A stretch of 64,000 bases of DNA from Arthrobacter sp. 35W. GTDB taxonomy: Bacteria; Actinomycetota; Actinomycetes; Actinomycetales; Micrococcaceae. Made by a program: the position numbers and the translations under genes. The stretch covers positions 124,001-188,000 of the forward strand of contig NZ_KI519454.1 of assembly GCF_000482545.1 (NCBI RefSeq). The letters are read 5' to 3'. Under the pieces are notes generated by a model. That model had not been told where the DNA came from and did not search any database. It was given only the letters and a program-made list of their open reading frames with translations. This document shows positions 25,860-34,800 of the stretch, piece by piece. How positions within the stretch are numbered: the first letter of the stretch is position 1; every line of letters begins with the position of its first letter.

Positions 25860-26288
25860 ATGAAGGTTCTCTACACCGCCGCGGCCACCGCCACGGGCGA
25901 CGGCCGCGACGGCCACGCCACCTCCTCCGACGGCCGGCTGGTCGTCCAGCTGGCATCGCCCGCCGAATTGGGCGGAGACGGCAATGGCACCAATCCGGAG
26001 CAGCTCTTCGCCGCCGGCTATGCCGCCTGCTTCCACTCCGCCCTGCGCGTGGTGGCCCGCCGCGCCAAGGCCGATGTCTCCGGCTCCACCGTGACGGCCG
26101 AGGTCGACCTTGGCGCCAACACCACCGGCGGCTACGGCATCGGCGTCCGGCTGGACATTGCCCTGCCGGCCCTGGATGCCGAGGCTGCCCAGCAGCTGAT
26201 CGAGGCCGCCCACCTGGTGTGCCCCTATTCCAACGCCACCCGCGGCAACATCGACGTCGCACTGAACCTTGCAGGAGTTGCAGCATGA
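25860..26288 (+). CDS. ohr: Organic hydroperoxide resistance protein (OsmC/Ohr)
   Basis: 142 residues. Thiol peroxidase for organic peroxides; both catalytic cysteines are present (YAACFHSAL, about 58, and HLVCPYSNATRGN, about 122), with TNPEQLFAAGYA typical of Ohr. ATG 25860 has AAAGGAAG 6 nt upstream. It follows ohrR by 100 nt and overlaps the next reductase gene by 4 nt. Confidence 0.95.
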   Translation: MKVLYTAAATATGDGRDGHATSSDGRLVVQLASPAELGGDGNGTNPEQLFAAGYAACFHSALRVVARRAKADVSGSTVTAEVDLGANTTGGYGIGVRLDIALPALDAEAAQQLIEAAHLVCPYSNATRGNIDVALNLAGVAA

Positions 26289-27316
26289 GCACCGAAACCA
26301 TGACCCTGCCGACCACCGGCCGTGAAATCCAGCTGGCCTCCCGCCCGCACGGCTGGCCCGTGCCGGAGAACTTCCGCCTGGCCGAAACCGCGCTGCCCGA
26401 ACTGGCCGAGGGCCAGATCCTGGTGAAGAACATCGCCATGAGCGTGGACCCGTACATGCGCGGCCGGATGAACGACTCCAAGTCCTACAGCCAGCCGTTT
26501 GAGCTGGACGCGGCGCTGAACGGCGGCGCCGTGGGCGAGGTCATCGCCTCCCGCAGCCCGGAGCGTGCCGTGGGCGACGTCGTCGTCCACCTGCTGGGCT
26601 GGCGCGACTACGCCGTCCTGCCCGCGACCGCCAACACGAAGGTGGATCCGACGCTGGCCAGTCCCACCGCCTTCCTGGGTGCCCTGGGCATGACCGGTTT
26701 AACGGCCTACGCCGGCCTGACCCGGATTGCAGCGTTCAAGCCCGGCGACACCGTGTTCGTCTCCGGTGCCGCCGGCGCCGTGGGCTCGCTGGTGGGCCAG
26801 ATCGCCAAGAACCTGGGCGCCGGCAGGGTCATCGGCAGCGCCGGCTCGCCGGCCAAGGTGGCCCGCCTGCTGGAGCTGGGCTTCGACGCCGCCTTCGACT
26901 ACCACGACGGCCCCGCCGTCGAGCTGTTGAAGGACGCCCTTGGCGAGGGTGAAGGCATCGACGTCTACTTCGACAACGTTGGCGGTGAGCAGCTGGAGGC
27001 GGCCATCGAGCTGATGAACCGCGGCGGCCGGATCGCCATGTGCGGCGCCATCAGCCAGTACAACAGCACCGAGGCCCCGGTGGGCCCGCGCAACCTCGCT
27101 GCAGCCATCGGCAAGGAGCTGACGCTGCGCGGCTTCCTGGTCGGCTCCCACGCGGATCTGGTGCCGGAGTTCATGGGCGCCATGGCCCAGTGGCTGGCGG
27201 CGGGCACCATCGATTTCGATGAGACCGTGGTGCACGGCCTGGAAAACGCTCCGACGGCCTTCATCGACCTGCTGCGCGGCGCCAATACGGGGAAAATGGT
27301 TCTCACCCTCGACTAA
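26285..27316 (+). CDS. NADP-dependent MDR-superfamily oxidoreductase (CurA/leukotriene-B4-dehydrogenase type)
   Basis: 343 residues. Zinc-independent medium-chain reductase: N-terminal MSVDPYMRGRM, nucleotide-binding VFVSGAAGAVGSLVGQIAKNLGAGRVIGSAGSPAK in pieces, and YFDNVGGEQLEAAIELM with RIAMCGAISQYN. Such enzymes reduce alpha,beta-unsaturated carbonyls or quinones. Its ATGA overlap with ohr places it in the peroxide-response operon, where it could detoxify reactive carbonyls from lipid peroxidation; that role is inference. Confidence 0.9.
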   Translation: MSTETMTLPTTGREIQLASRPHGWPVPENFRLAETALPELAEGQILVKNIAMSVDPYMRGRMNDSKSYSQPFELDAALNGGAVGEVIASRSPERAVGDVVVHLLGWRDYAVLPATANTKVDPTLASPTAFLGALGMTGLTAYAGLTRIAAFKPGDTVFVSGAAGAVGSLVGQIAKNLGAGRVIGSAGSPAKVARLLELGFDAAFDYHDGPAVELLKDALGEGEGIDVYFDNVGGEQLEAAIELMNRGGRIAMCGAISQYNSTEAPVGPRNLAAAIGKELTLRGFLVGSHADLVPEFMGAMAQWLAAGTIDFDETVVHGLENAPTAFIDLLRGANTGKMVLTLD

Positions 27317-27326
27317 TTCGCACGCG

Positions 27327-27362
27327 GCGCCGGCACACACTCCAATGGAAGTGTGTCGGCGC
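27327..27362 (+). terminator. Hairpin after the MDR reductase gene
   Basis: GCGCCG-CACACAC pairs with GTGTGT-CGGCGC around a CCAATGG centre, 11 nt after the stop. No strong T-run. It probably ends the ohrR-ohr-reductase transcript. Confidence 0.6.
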
Positions 27363-27523
27363 TGTGTAACGAATTTCCAACGATAGCGCTGTGATGCTAG
27401 CAACACCCTACCCGCCGGTAGCCCGTGCGGTTAGGGTGTTTCTATCATCTCGGCCCGCCGGGGCACGAGGTCTACGCAGACCTCTGCCCTGCCGCGGGCG
27501 CATCTTAAGTCTTTGGAGGAACC

Positions 27524-28627
27524 TTGAAGAACTCTCTGCGCAGCACCGCCAAGCGCGGCGCCACGGTGGGAACCATTGCACTCGGGGCGGCCGCTTTGCT
27601 GCTCAGTGGCTGTGGCGCCCCTCCCGCTCCGTCCGGCTCGGCCAGCGGCTCCGCCGGCAGCTACCTGGGCTGCATCGTCTCCGACTCCGGTGGATTCGAC
27701 GACCAGTCCTTCAACCAGTCCTCCTTTGAGGGTCTGGAGAAGACCGTCAAGGATGTTGGCATCCAGATGAAGCAGGCCGAGTCCAGCACCACTGCGGACT
27801 TCGCCCCCAACCTGAACCAGATGGTCAACGCCGGCTGCAACCTCACCTTCACCGTCGGCTTCCTGCTGGCCGACGCCACGAAGACGACGGCCACCGCCCA
27901 CCCCGACTCGCACTTCGCCATCATCGATGACAGCACCATCAACCTGCCGAACGTGAAGCCGGTTGTCTACGACACCGCCCAGGCCGCCTTCCTGGCCGGC
28001 TACGTCGCCGCCTCGCAGTCCAAGACCGGCAAGGTCGGCACCTTCGGTGGCATCAACATCCCCACCGTCACCATCTTCATGGACGGCTTCGCCGACGGCG
28101 TGGCCTACTACAACCAGAAGAAGGGCGCTTCCGTCCAGGTTCTTGGGTGGGACAAGGCCACCCAGCAGGGTGTCTTCGCCAACACCTTCGAGGTCATCCA
28201 GGAAGGCACCAAGGCCACCAACAACCTGCTCGGCGACGGCGCCGACGTCATCATGCCGGTGGCCGGCCCGCTGGGCAAGGGTGCCGGCGACGCCGTCCTG
28301 GCCGCCAACGCCGGTGGCAAGGACGCCAAGCTGGTGTGGGTCGACTCCGACGGCTACCTCACCGCCCCCGCCTACAAGTCCATCCTGCTGACCTCCGTCA
28401 TCAAGACCATGGGCGAGGCCGTGGAGACCATCGTCAAGGACGACAAGGACGGCAAGTTCGACCCGACGCCGTACGTGGGAACCCTGGAGAACAAGGGCGT
28501 TGCCCTGGCTCCGTTCCACGACCTTGACGCCTCGGTCAGTGCCGACACCAAGGCTGAGATCGCTGCGATCCAGAAGGACATCATCTCCGGTGCCCTGAAG
28601 GTGACTTCGGCCGCCAGCCCCAAGTAA
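27524..28627 (+). CDS. BMP-family nucleoside-binding lipoprotein (ABC substrate-binding)
   Basis: 367 residues. The signal peptide ends in a lipobox (LLLSGC, Cys about 28). The mature part has PBP1/BMP features: CIVSDSGGFDDQSFNQSSF, VGFLLADATK, YDTAQAAFLAGYVAASQS, VGTFGGINIPTVTIFMDGF and VMPVAGPLGKGA. Start TTG 27524 has TTGGAGGAACC upstream. The next three genes are the matching ATPase and permeases and then nucleoside catabolic enzymes, so nucleosides are the probable ligands. Confidence 0.93.
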   Translation: MKNSLRSTAKRGATVGTIALGAAALLLSGCGAPPAPSGSASGSAGSYLGCIVSDSGGFDDQSFNQSSFEGLEKTVKDVGIQMKQAESSTTADFAPNLNQMVNAGCNLTFTVGFLLADATKTTATAHPDSHFAIIDDSTINLPNVKPVVYDTAQAAFLAGYVAASQSKTGKVGTFGGINIPTVTIFMDGFADGVAYYNQKKGASVQVLGWDKATQQGVFANTFEVIQEGTKATNNLLGDGADVIMPVAGPLGKGAGDAVLAANAGGKDAKLVWVDSDGYLTAPAYKSILLTSVIKTMGEAVETIVKDDKDGKFDPTPYVGTLENKGVALAPFHDLDASVSADTKAEIAAIQKDIISGALKVTSAASPK

Positions 28628-28639
28628 TCCCCACAGACG

Positions 28640-28687
28640 CGCTATGCGCCGGCTCTGCAGCTTTTGCTGCGGGGGCGGCGCATAGCG
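28640..28687 (+). terminator. Hairpin between the lipoprotein gene and its ATPase
   Basis: Arms CGCTATGCGCC (28640-28650) and GGCGCATAGCG (28677-28687) with an inner GCAGC/GCTGC helix. Placed after the first gene of the operon, it may be a partial terminator or mRNA stabiliser that gives more binding protein than transporter. Confidence 0.7.
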
Positions 28688-28783
28688 GGTTTCGGGCAGA
28701 TTTCTGCCCCGTGGTTCTGCTCCTGAAACGTTCTTCGCGCTAGGCTGGCCGCACGGCCAGCGGGAGGACGTCCGCACCATTCG

Positions 28784-30379
28784 ATGAAACGGGTTGACCT
28801 CGTGAAACTTGAACTGAAAGGCATCACCAAGAGCTTCGGCGCTCTGGTTGCCAACGACCACATTGACCTGGTGGTCGAATCGGGTGAAATCCACTCGCTG
28901 CTCGGCGAAAACGGCGCCGGCAAGTCCACCCTGATGAACGTCCTGTACGGGCTGTACCAGCCCACCGCCGGTGAGATCCTCATCGACGACAAACCCGTGA
29001 AATTCTCCGGCCCCTCGGATGCCATGGCCGCAGGCATCGGCATGGTGCACCAGCACTTCATGCTGGTCCCCGTCTTTACGGTGGCCGAAAACGTCGCCCT
29101 GGGCGGGGAGTCCACCACCTTTGGCGGTGTGCTGGATCTGGAGGCAACGCGGAAGAAGATCCGCGACATCTCAGCCCGCTACGGCTTTGCCGTGGACCCC
29201 GATGCCCTGGTGGAGGACCTCCCCGTGGGCGTCCAGCAGCGCGTGGAGATCATCAAGGCGCTGGTCCGCAACGCCAGGATCCTGATCCTGGACGAGCCCA
29301 CCGCCGTGCTCACCCCGCAGGAGACGGACGAGCTGATGGACATCATGGGCCAACTGAAGGCCTCCGGCACCTCCATCGTCTTCATCTCGCACAAGCTGCG
29401 CGAGGTCAAGGCCGTCTCGGACCGCATCACGGTGATCCGCCGCGGCAAGGTGGTGGGCACGGCAGACCCCGGCGCCTCCACCACCGAGCTGGCCGCCATG
29501 ATGGTGGGCCGCTCCGTCAGTTTGACGCTGAACAAGGCCGATGCGCAGCCCGGCGAGGAGACCTTCAAGGTCACCAACCTCATCGTGAGCAACGACGCCG
29601 GCCAGCGGCTGGTCAACGATGTCACCTTCTCCGTCGCCCAGGGCGAGATCCTCGCCGTCGCCGGCGTGCAGGGCAACGGCCAGACGGAACTGACCGAGGC
29701 CGTGCTGGGGCTGCACAAGCATGTGCAGGGCTCCATCACCCTGGACGGCAAGCAGCTGCTGGGACTGGGCGTGCGCCAGGTGCTCCGCGCCGGCGTCGGC
29801 TTTGTGCCCGAGGACCGGCAGGTCGATGGCCTGGTGGAGTCCTTCTCCATTGCCGAAAACCTGATCCTGGACCTCTACGACAAGAAGGAGTTCTCCCGCG
29901 GGGGCACGCTGAACCGTGCCGCCATCGCGAAGAACGCCGAGGCCAAGGTGGCCGAATTCGACGTCCGCACCCAGTCCGCGCAGGACCACGTGGGCACGCT
30001 CTCCGGCGGCAACCAGCAGAAGGTGGTGCTGGCCCGCGAGCTGGCCCGCCCGCTGAAGCTGTTCATTGCCTCCCAGCCCACGCGCGGCGTGGACGTGGGA
30101 TCCATCGAGTTCCTGCACAAGCGCATCGTCGCAGAGCGCGACGTCGGCACCCCCGTCATCATCGTCTCGACGGAATTGGACGAGGTCCTGGAACTGGCCG
30201 ACCGCATCGCCGTGTTGTACGCCGGAAAACTGATGGGCATTGTGCCCGGCAAGTCCTCGCGTGAACTGCTCGGCCTGATGATGGCCGGTCTGACCGCCGA
30301 CGACGCCGCCGCCCAGCTGGCCGCCGCAGGCGCACCCGTCGTGCGCGACCCCAGCACTGAAGAAGGAGAACCCGCATGA
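28784..30379 (+). CDS. Nucleoside ABC transporter ATP-binding protein (tandem ATPase)
   Basis: 531 residues with two ABC domains, as in BmpA-linked and RbsA-like importers. Domain 1: GENGAGKST, LPVGVQQRVEIIKAL, ILILDEPTAVLTP. Domain 2: degenerate Walker A GVQGNGQTEL, GFVPEDRQVDGLVESFSIAENL, LSGGNQQKVVLAREL. ATG 28784 is used; GTG 28802 is possible. It overlaps the first permease by 4 nt. Confidence 0.93.
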   Translation: MKRVDLVKLELKGITKSFGALVANDHIDLVVESGEIHSLLGENGAGKSTLMNVLYGLYQPTAGEILIDDKPVKFSGPSDAMAAGIGMVHQHFMLVPVFTVAENVALGGESTTFGGVLDLEATRKKIRDISARYGFAVDPDALVEDLPVGVQQRVEIIKALVRNARILILDEPTAVLTPQETDELMDIMGQLKASGTSIVFISHKLREVKAVSDRITVIRRGKVVGTADPGASTTELAAMMVGRSVSLTLNKADAQPGEETFKVTNLIVSNDAGQRLVNDVTFSVAQGEILAVAGVQGNGQTELTEAVLGLHKHVQGSITLDGKQLLGLGVRQVLRAGVGFVPEDRQVDGLVESFSIAENLILDLYDKKEFSRGGTLNRAAIAKNAEAKVAEFDVRTQSAQDHVGTLSGGNQQKVVLARELARPLKLFIASQPTRGVDVGSIEFLHKRIVAERDVGTPVIIVSTELDEVLELADRIAVLYAGKLMGIVPGKSSRELLGLMMAGLTADDAAAQLAAAGAPVVRDPSTEEGEPA

Positions 30380-31608
30380 GCGGCGTGCAATCCCCGGAGC
30401 CGGCCACAGTGCCGGCCCCCAAACCTGCCGGCACCGCGGCCCCGCCCAGCGAGGGCAAGCGGATCGTCCGCGAAATCATGAGCGGCTCGGCCATGGTGTC
30501 GGTGCTCGCCGTCGTCGTCGCCCTCGTCATCGGTGGTCTGCTGATCGCCGTGACGGACCAGCGCGTGGTGGCCGCCGCCGGCTACTTCTTCGCCCAGCCG
30601 GGCGATCTGTTCTCCGCCATGTGGACAGCCGTCTCGCAGGCCTATGGCGCGCTGTGGCGCGGGGCCACCTACGACCCCACCGCCCGGACCTGGCTGGGGC
30701 AGTTGGGCATCTTTGAGACGCTGACCTTTGCGACGCCGCTGATCCTGTCCGGACTGGCCGTCACACTCGCCTTCCGGGCGGGGCTGTTCAACATTGGCGC
30801 CAAGGGCCAGATCATCATGGGCGCCGTCTTCGCCGGAGCCGTGGGCTTCGGCATGGACCTGCCCCCGGTCATCCACCTGCTGGCCGTCATCATTGCCGGC
30901 GCCATTGGCGGTGCCATCTGGGGCGGCATTGCCGGTGTGCTGAAGGCCAAGACGGGCGCGCATGAGGTGATCGTGACCATCATGCTCAACTACATCGCCG
31001 CCTCGCTGGTGCTGTACCTGCTGAAAAACCAGCTCAAGGCCCCCGGCAGCACCAATCCGATCAGCCCGCCCATGCATGAGAACGCACTGTTCCCGCTGCT
31101 GCTGGGGCCCAACTTCCGCCTGCACGCCGGGTTCATCCTGGCCGTGCTCGCCGTCGTCGGGGTCGCCTGGCTGCTGGACCGCTCCACCCTGGGCTTCGAG
31201 TTCCGGGCGATCGGCGCCAACCCCAGTGCCGCACAGACAGCCGGCATGCTGGTCAGCCGCGGCTACATTCTGGTGATGCTCATCTCCGGTGCGTTGTCCG
31301 GTTTGGCCGGTGTGACGCAGCTGTCCGGAACGTCGAAGTCCCTGGATGCGGACATTGCCGGCAGCATTGGCTTCGATGCCATCACCGTGGCGCTGCTGGG
31401 CCGCTCCACCCCGTGGGGCACCTTCTTTGCCGCCCTCCTGTTCGGTGCGTTCAAGGCCGGCGGCACCTCGATGGCCGTCAACGCCAACGTTTCGATCGAC
31501 ATTGTTCTGGTGGTGCAGTCGCTGATCGTGCTCTTCATCGCCGCCCCGCCGCTGGTGAGGTCCATCTTCCGGATCAAGGCCGCCAAGAGTGAAGGAGCAC
31601 GCGCATGA
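30376..31608 (+). CDS. Nucleoside ABC transporter permease 1 (BPD_transp_2 family)
   Basis: 410 residues with about ten hydrophobic segments (MVSVLAVVVALVIGGLLIAV, LILSGLAVTLAFRAGLFNIG, IHLLAVIIAGAIGGAIWGG). The motifs FRAGLFNIGAKGQIIMGAVFAG and IGANPSAAQTAGM are typical of YufP-type permeases. It is coupled on both sides by 4-nt overlaps. It probably pairs with the next permease as a heterodimer. Confidence 0.92.
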   Translation: MSGVQSPEPATVPAPKPAGTAAPPSEGKRIVREIMSGSAMVSVLAVVVALVIGGLLIAVTDQRVVAAAGYFFAQPGDLFSAMWTAVSQAYGALWRGATYDPTARTWLGQLGIFETLTFATPLILSGLAVTLAFRAGLFNIGAKGQIIMGAVFAGAVGFGMDLPPVIHLLAVIIAGAIGGAIWGGIAGVLKAKTGAHEVIVTIMLNYIAASLVLYLLKNQLKAPGSTNPISPPMHENALFPLLLGPNFRLHAGFILAVLAVVGVAWLLDRSTLGFEFRAIGANPSAAQTAGMLVSRGYILVMLISGALSGLAGVTQLSGTSKSLDADIAGSIGFDAITVALLGRSTPWGTFFAALLFGAFKAGGTSMAVNANVSIDIVLVVQSLIVLFIAAPPLVRSIFRIKAAKSEGARA

Positions 31609-32897
31609 GCGCCGCGACACTTCAGGAGTCCCTGACCACGGACCGGCTGGCGGTGCGCAGCTGGCGCCCGCCCATCATCCTGGGCGTGCTGGCCCTGTTC
31701 GCCATCGTCGTCTTCGGCATCCTCGGCCCGGGCGGGAACGCGACCTTCCGCCTCTCGCAGGACGGCGATGCCTGGCAGGTGCCCAATCTGGTGGTCCCCG
31801 CCCAGGGCTTCGGCTGGTTTGCCGCACTGATCTGCGCCGCCCTCGCGGTGCAGGCGTACCTGCAGACCAAGAACGTCGGACGCCCGGCCAAATGGGTCAC
31901 CATGACCTTCACGGTGGTGTTCGTGATCGGCCTGCTGGTGTGGATCATCGGCGGCACCAAGACGCAGAACATCACTGTGGTGGGCCTGTTCACCGGCGCC
32001 ATGCTGATCACGACGCCGCTGGTGTTCGGCTCGCTGTCCGGTGTGCTCTGTGAGCGCTCGGGCGTGGTGAACATTGCCATCGAGGGACAGCTGCTGGCCG
32101 GTGCCTTCACCGCAGCGCTGGTCTCCTCGATGACAGGCAATGCCTTCGCCGGATTGTTCGCCGCCGCCCTGGCCGGCGTGCTGGTGTCCTTCCTGCTGGC
32201 GGTCTTCAGCATCAAGTACGTGGTCAACCAGATCATCGTCGGTGTGGTGCTCAACGTGCTGGTCTCCGGCCTGACCGGGTTCCTGTTCGAGAAGATCATG
32301 AAGACCAAGGTCAACGGCGCCACGATCTTCAACCAGCCGGCGCACCTGCCCGACCTGCCGATCCCGCTGTTGAGCGAGATCCCGGTGCTGGGGCCGACCT
32401 TCTTCCGCCAGTCGATCCTCGGCTATCTGATGATCGTGCTGGTCATCGCCATCTGGTTCGGCCTGTTCCGCACCCGATGGGGACTGCGCGTCCGGGCCGT
32501 GGGGGAGCACCCCAAGGCCGCCGACACCGTGGGCATCAACGTCAACCGCACCCGGTTCCTGAACGTGCTGGCCGGCGGCGCCGTCGCCGGCATCGGTGGC
32601 GCCTACTTCACCCTGGTGGCCGTCAGCAGCTTCAGCAAGGACATGACAGGCGGCCTGGGCTTCATCGCCCTGGCGGCTCTGATCTTCGGGCGCTGGAACC
32701 CGATCGGTGCGGCCCTGGCGGCCCTGCTGTTCGGCGTCGCCGGCAATCTGCAGAGCATCCTGTCCCTGGCCGGCACGCCCATTGATGGGCAGTTCCTGGC
32801 CATGCTGCCGTACGCGCTGACCATCCTGGCGGTCTCCGGATTTGTGGGCAAGTCCCGCGCTCCGGCGGCCGACGGCGAACCCTATGTGAAGGGCTGA
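31605..32897 (+). CDS. Nucleoside ABC transporter permease 2 (BPD_transp_2 family)
   Basis: 430 residues. It has extra N-terminal helices, then the core CERSGVVNIAIEGQLLAGAF and RVRAVGEHPKAADTVGINV typical of YufQ-type permeases, and GFIALAALIFGRWNPIGAALAALLFG in pieces. The end of the gene is 3 nt from the cytidine deaminase start, so transport and catabolism share one transcript. Confidence 0.92.
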   Translation: MSAATLQESLTTDRLAVRSWRPPIILGVLALFAIVVFGILGPGGNATFRLSQDGDAWQVPNLVVPAQGFGWFAALICAALAVQAYLQTKNVGRPAKWVTMTFTVVFVIGLLVWIIGGTKTQNITVVGLFTGAMLITTPLVFGSLSGVLCERSGVVNIAIEGQLLAGAFTAALVSSMTGNAFAGLFAAALAGVLVSFLLAVFSIKYVVNQIIVGVVLNVLVSGLTGFLFEKIMKTKVNGATIFNQPAHLPDLPIPLLSEIPVLGPTFFRQSILGYLMIVLVIAIWFGLFRTRWGLRVRAVGEHPKAADTVGINVNRTRFLNVLAGGAVAGIGGAYFTLVAVSSFSKDMTGGLGFIALAALIFGRWNPIGAALAALLFGVAGNLQSILSLAGTPIDGQFLAMLPYALTILAVSGFVGKSRAPAADGEPYVKG

Positions 32898-32900
32898 TCC

Positions 32901-33302
32901 GTGGCATCCGAGGTTGATTGGGAGCTGCTGGCCCGCTCCGCCACCGAGGCGATGGGACGGGCCTATGCGCCGTACTCCTCCTTCCCCGTGGGGGCTGCGG
33001 CCCTCACGGAGGACGGGCGGATTGTCACCGGCTGCAATGTGGAGAACGCCAGCTACGGACTGACGCTGTGCGCCGAATGCACGCTCATCGGCGCCCTGCA
33101 GATGGGCGGCGGCGGTCGGATTGCCGCGTTCTACTGCGTGGACGGTGCCGGTGCGGTGCTGATGCCGTGCGGGCGCTGCCGCCAATTGCTGTACGAGTTC
33201 CGCGCACCGGGGATGGTCCTGATGACCACCGCGGGTGTGAAGACCATGGACCAGGTGCTCCCCGATGCCTTTGGTCCCGAACATCTGGAAGGCACTCCAT
33301 GA
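32901..33302 (+). CDS. cdd: Cytidine deaminase
   Basis: 133 residues. Zinc-dependent deaminase with substrate motif GCNVENASYG, catalytic CAECTLIGAL (Cys-Ala-Glu) and PCGRCRQLLYEF (two zinc Cys). It converts (deoxy)cytidine to (deoxy)uridine. GTG start, 3 nt after the permease gene, and 4-nt overlap with the phosphorylase gene. Confidence 0.96.
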   Translation: MASEVDWELLARSATEAMGRAYAPYSSFPVGAAALTEDGRIVTGCNVENASYGLTLCAECTLIGALQMGGGGRIAAFYCVDGAGAVLMPCGRCRQLLYEFRAPGMVLMTTAGVKTMDQVLPDAFGPEHLEGTP

Positions 33303-34618
33303 CCGAGGGACAGCACGCCGAGCAGTTCGATGCCGTGGACATGATCCGCACCAAGCGGGACCGCGGCACCTTCAGCCAGGCGCAGATCGACTGGACGGTT
33401 GACGCCTACACCCGCGGCGTCATCGCCGATGAGCAGATGGCCGCGCTGAACATGGCCATCCTGCTCAACGGCATGACCCGCCAGGAGATCTCCTGGTGGA
33501 CGGCGGCCATGATCGCCTCGGGGGAGCGGATGGACTTCTCCACGCTGCGCACCCCGGAGGGGGCCGTAAAGGCCACCAGCGACAAGCACTCCACAGGCGG
33601 CGTGGGGGACAAGATCACGCTGCCGCTGGCGCCGCTGGTGGCTGTGTTCGGCGTCGCCGTTCCGCAGCTGTCGGGGCGCGGACTGGGCCACACCGGAGGC
33701 ACGCTGGACAAGCTGGAGGCCATTCCGGGCTGGCGCGCGGACCTGACCAACGCCCAGATGATGCGCCAGCTCTCCGAGGTCGGCGCGGTGATCTGCGCCG
33801 CCGGTGCCGCGCTGGCCCCGGCGGACAAGAAGCTCTACGCGCTGCGCGACGTCACCGGGACCGTTGAAGCCATCCCGCTGATCGCCTCCTCCATCATGAG
33901 CAAGAAGATCGCCGAGGGCACCGGCTCGCTGGTGCTGGACGTGAAGGTCGGCTCGGGTGCCTTCATGAAGGACGAGGAGATGGCCCGCGAACTGGCGCGG
34001 ACCATGGTGGCCCTGGGCAAGGATGCCGGCGTGAACACGGTGGCGCTGCTGACCAATATGAATACGCCGCTGGGCCTGACCGCCGGCAACGCCATCGAGG
34101 TCGAGGAGTCGGTGGAGGTGCTCGCCGGCGGCGGGCCGGCCGACGTCGTCGAGCTCACCGTCACGCTGGCCCAGGAAATGCTGGCCGCCGCGGGCGTGCA
34201 CGACGCCGATCCGGCGGCAGCGCTGCGGGACGGCCGGGCCATGGACGTGTGGAAGCGGATGATTGCCGCCCAGGGCGGCGACCCCGACGCCGCGCTGCCG
34301 GTGGCCCGCGAGTCCGAGGTGGTCTACGCCCCGGCCGACGGCGTGCTGGTGGAGCTTGACGCCCTCTCGGTGGGCGTGGCCGCCTGGCGTCTGGGCGCCG
34401 GCCGGGCCCGCAAGGAGGACGTGGTGCAGGCCGGAGCCGGTGTGCGCATGCATGCCAAACCGGGTGCCCTGGTGCGCGCCGGAGAGCCGTTGATGACGCT
34501 GTTGACCGACACTCCGGAGAAGTTTGAGCGGGCGAGGGAAGCCCTGGAAAACGCCGTCGTGATTGCCCCGGAAGGCTCCCGGCCGGCCCAGCGGCTGATC
34601 CTGGACCGCATCTCCTGA
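33299..34618 (+). CDS. deoA: Thymidine/pyrimidine-nucleoside phosphorylase
   Basis: 439 residues. The family signature KHSTGGVGDKITLPLAPLVA (about 98-117), SGRGLGHTGGTLDKLEAIPG and SSIMSKKIAEGTGSLVLDVK, in parts, identify it, with a C-terminal PYNP domain. It splits thymidine or uridine with phosphate to base and pentose-1-phosphate. Whether it takes uridine as well as thymidine is not clear from sequence alone. It is the last gene of the uptake-salvage operon. Confidence 0.95.
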   Translation: MTEGQHAEQFDAVDMIRTKRDRGTFSQAQIDWTVDAYTRGVIADEQMAALNMAILLNGMTRQEISWWTAAMIASGERMDFSTLRTPEGAVKATSDKHSTGGVGDKITLPLAPLVAVFGVAVPQLSGRGLGHTGGTLDKLEAIPGWRADLTNAQMMRQLSEVGAVICAAGAALAPADKKLYALRDVTGTVEAIPLIASSIMSKKIAEGTGSLVLDVKVGSGAFMKDEEMARELARTMVALGKDAGVNTVALLTNMNTPLGLTAGNAIEVEESVEVLAGGGPADVVELTVTLAQEMLAAAGVHDADPAAALRDGRAMDVWKRMIAAQGGDPDAALPVARESEVVYAPADGVLVELDALSVGVAAWRLGAGRARKEDVVQAGAGVRMHAKPGALVRAGEPLMTLLTDTPEKFERAREALENAVVIAPEGSRPAQRLILDRIS

Positions 34619-34634
34619 ACCACCCCGATTGAAA

Positions 34635-34684
34635 CAGCCGGTGGGGGCGGCCGGCACCAAGGTGCCGGCCGCCCCCACCGGCTG
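34635..34684 (+). terminator. Perfect 24-bp hairpin after deoA
   Basis: Arms 34635-34658 and 34661-34684 are perfectly complementary around AA (outer CAGCCGGTGG/CCACCGGCTG). It begins 17 nt after the deoA stop. Very GC-rich, followed by TCAT only. It differs in sequence from the CTGTGCGACAG family. Confidence 0.88.
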
Positions 34685-34800
34685 TCATACCAGGGGAGGA
34701 CAGGCCTGGGCGAATATAGGCCCAAGGAGTGATGGCGTGAGGTGTTTCACCATGCGAAACTGATACAGACCGCCGGCCCCAGGAGAGGAATCGTCCCCAC

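Noticed and set aside
28640-28687. Riboswitch (purine-type) in the gap before the nucleoside ABC ATPase
   Set aside because: The gap holds a simple hairpin and no conserved purine-aptamer core was seen.
34635-34684. Hairpin after deoA as a further member of the palindrome family
   Set aside because: Its arms (CAGCCGGTGGGGG type) share no sequence with CTGTGCGACAG or CAACTGxGGCGCAG. It is treated as an ordinary terminator; the same holds for those after eno and ndh.
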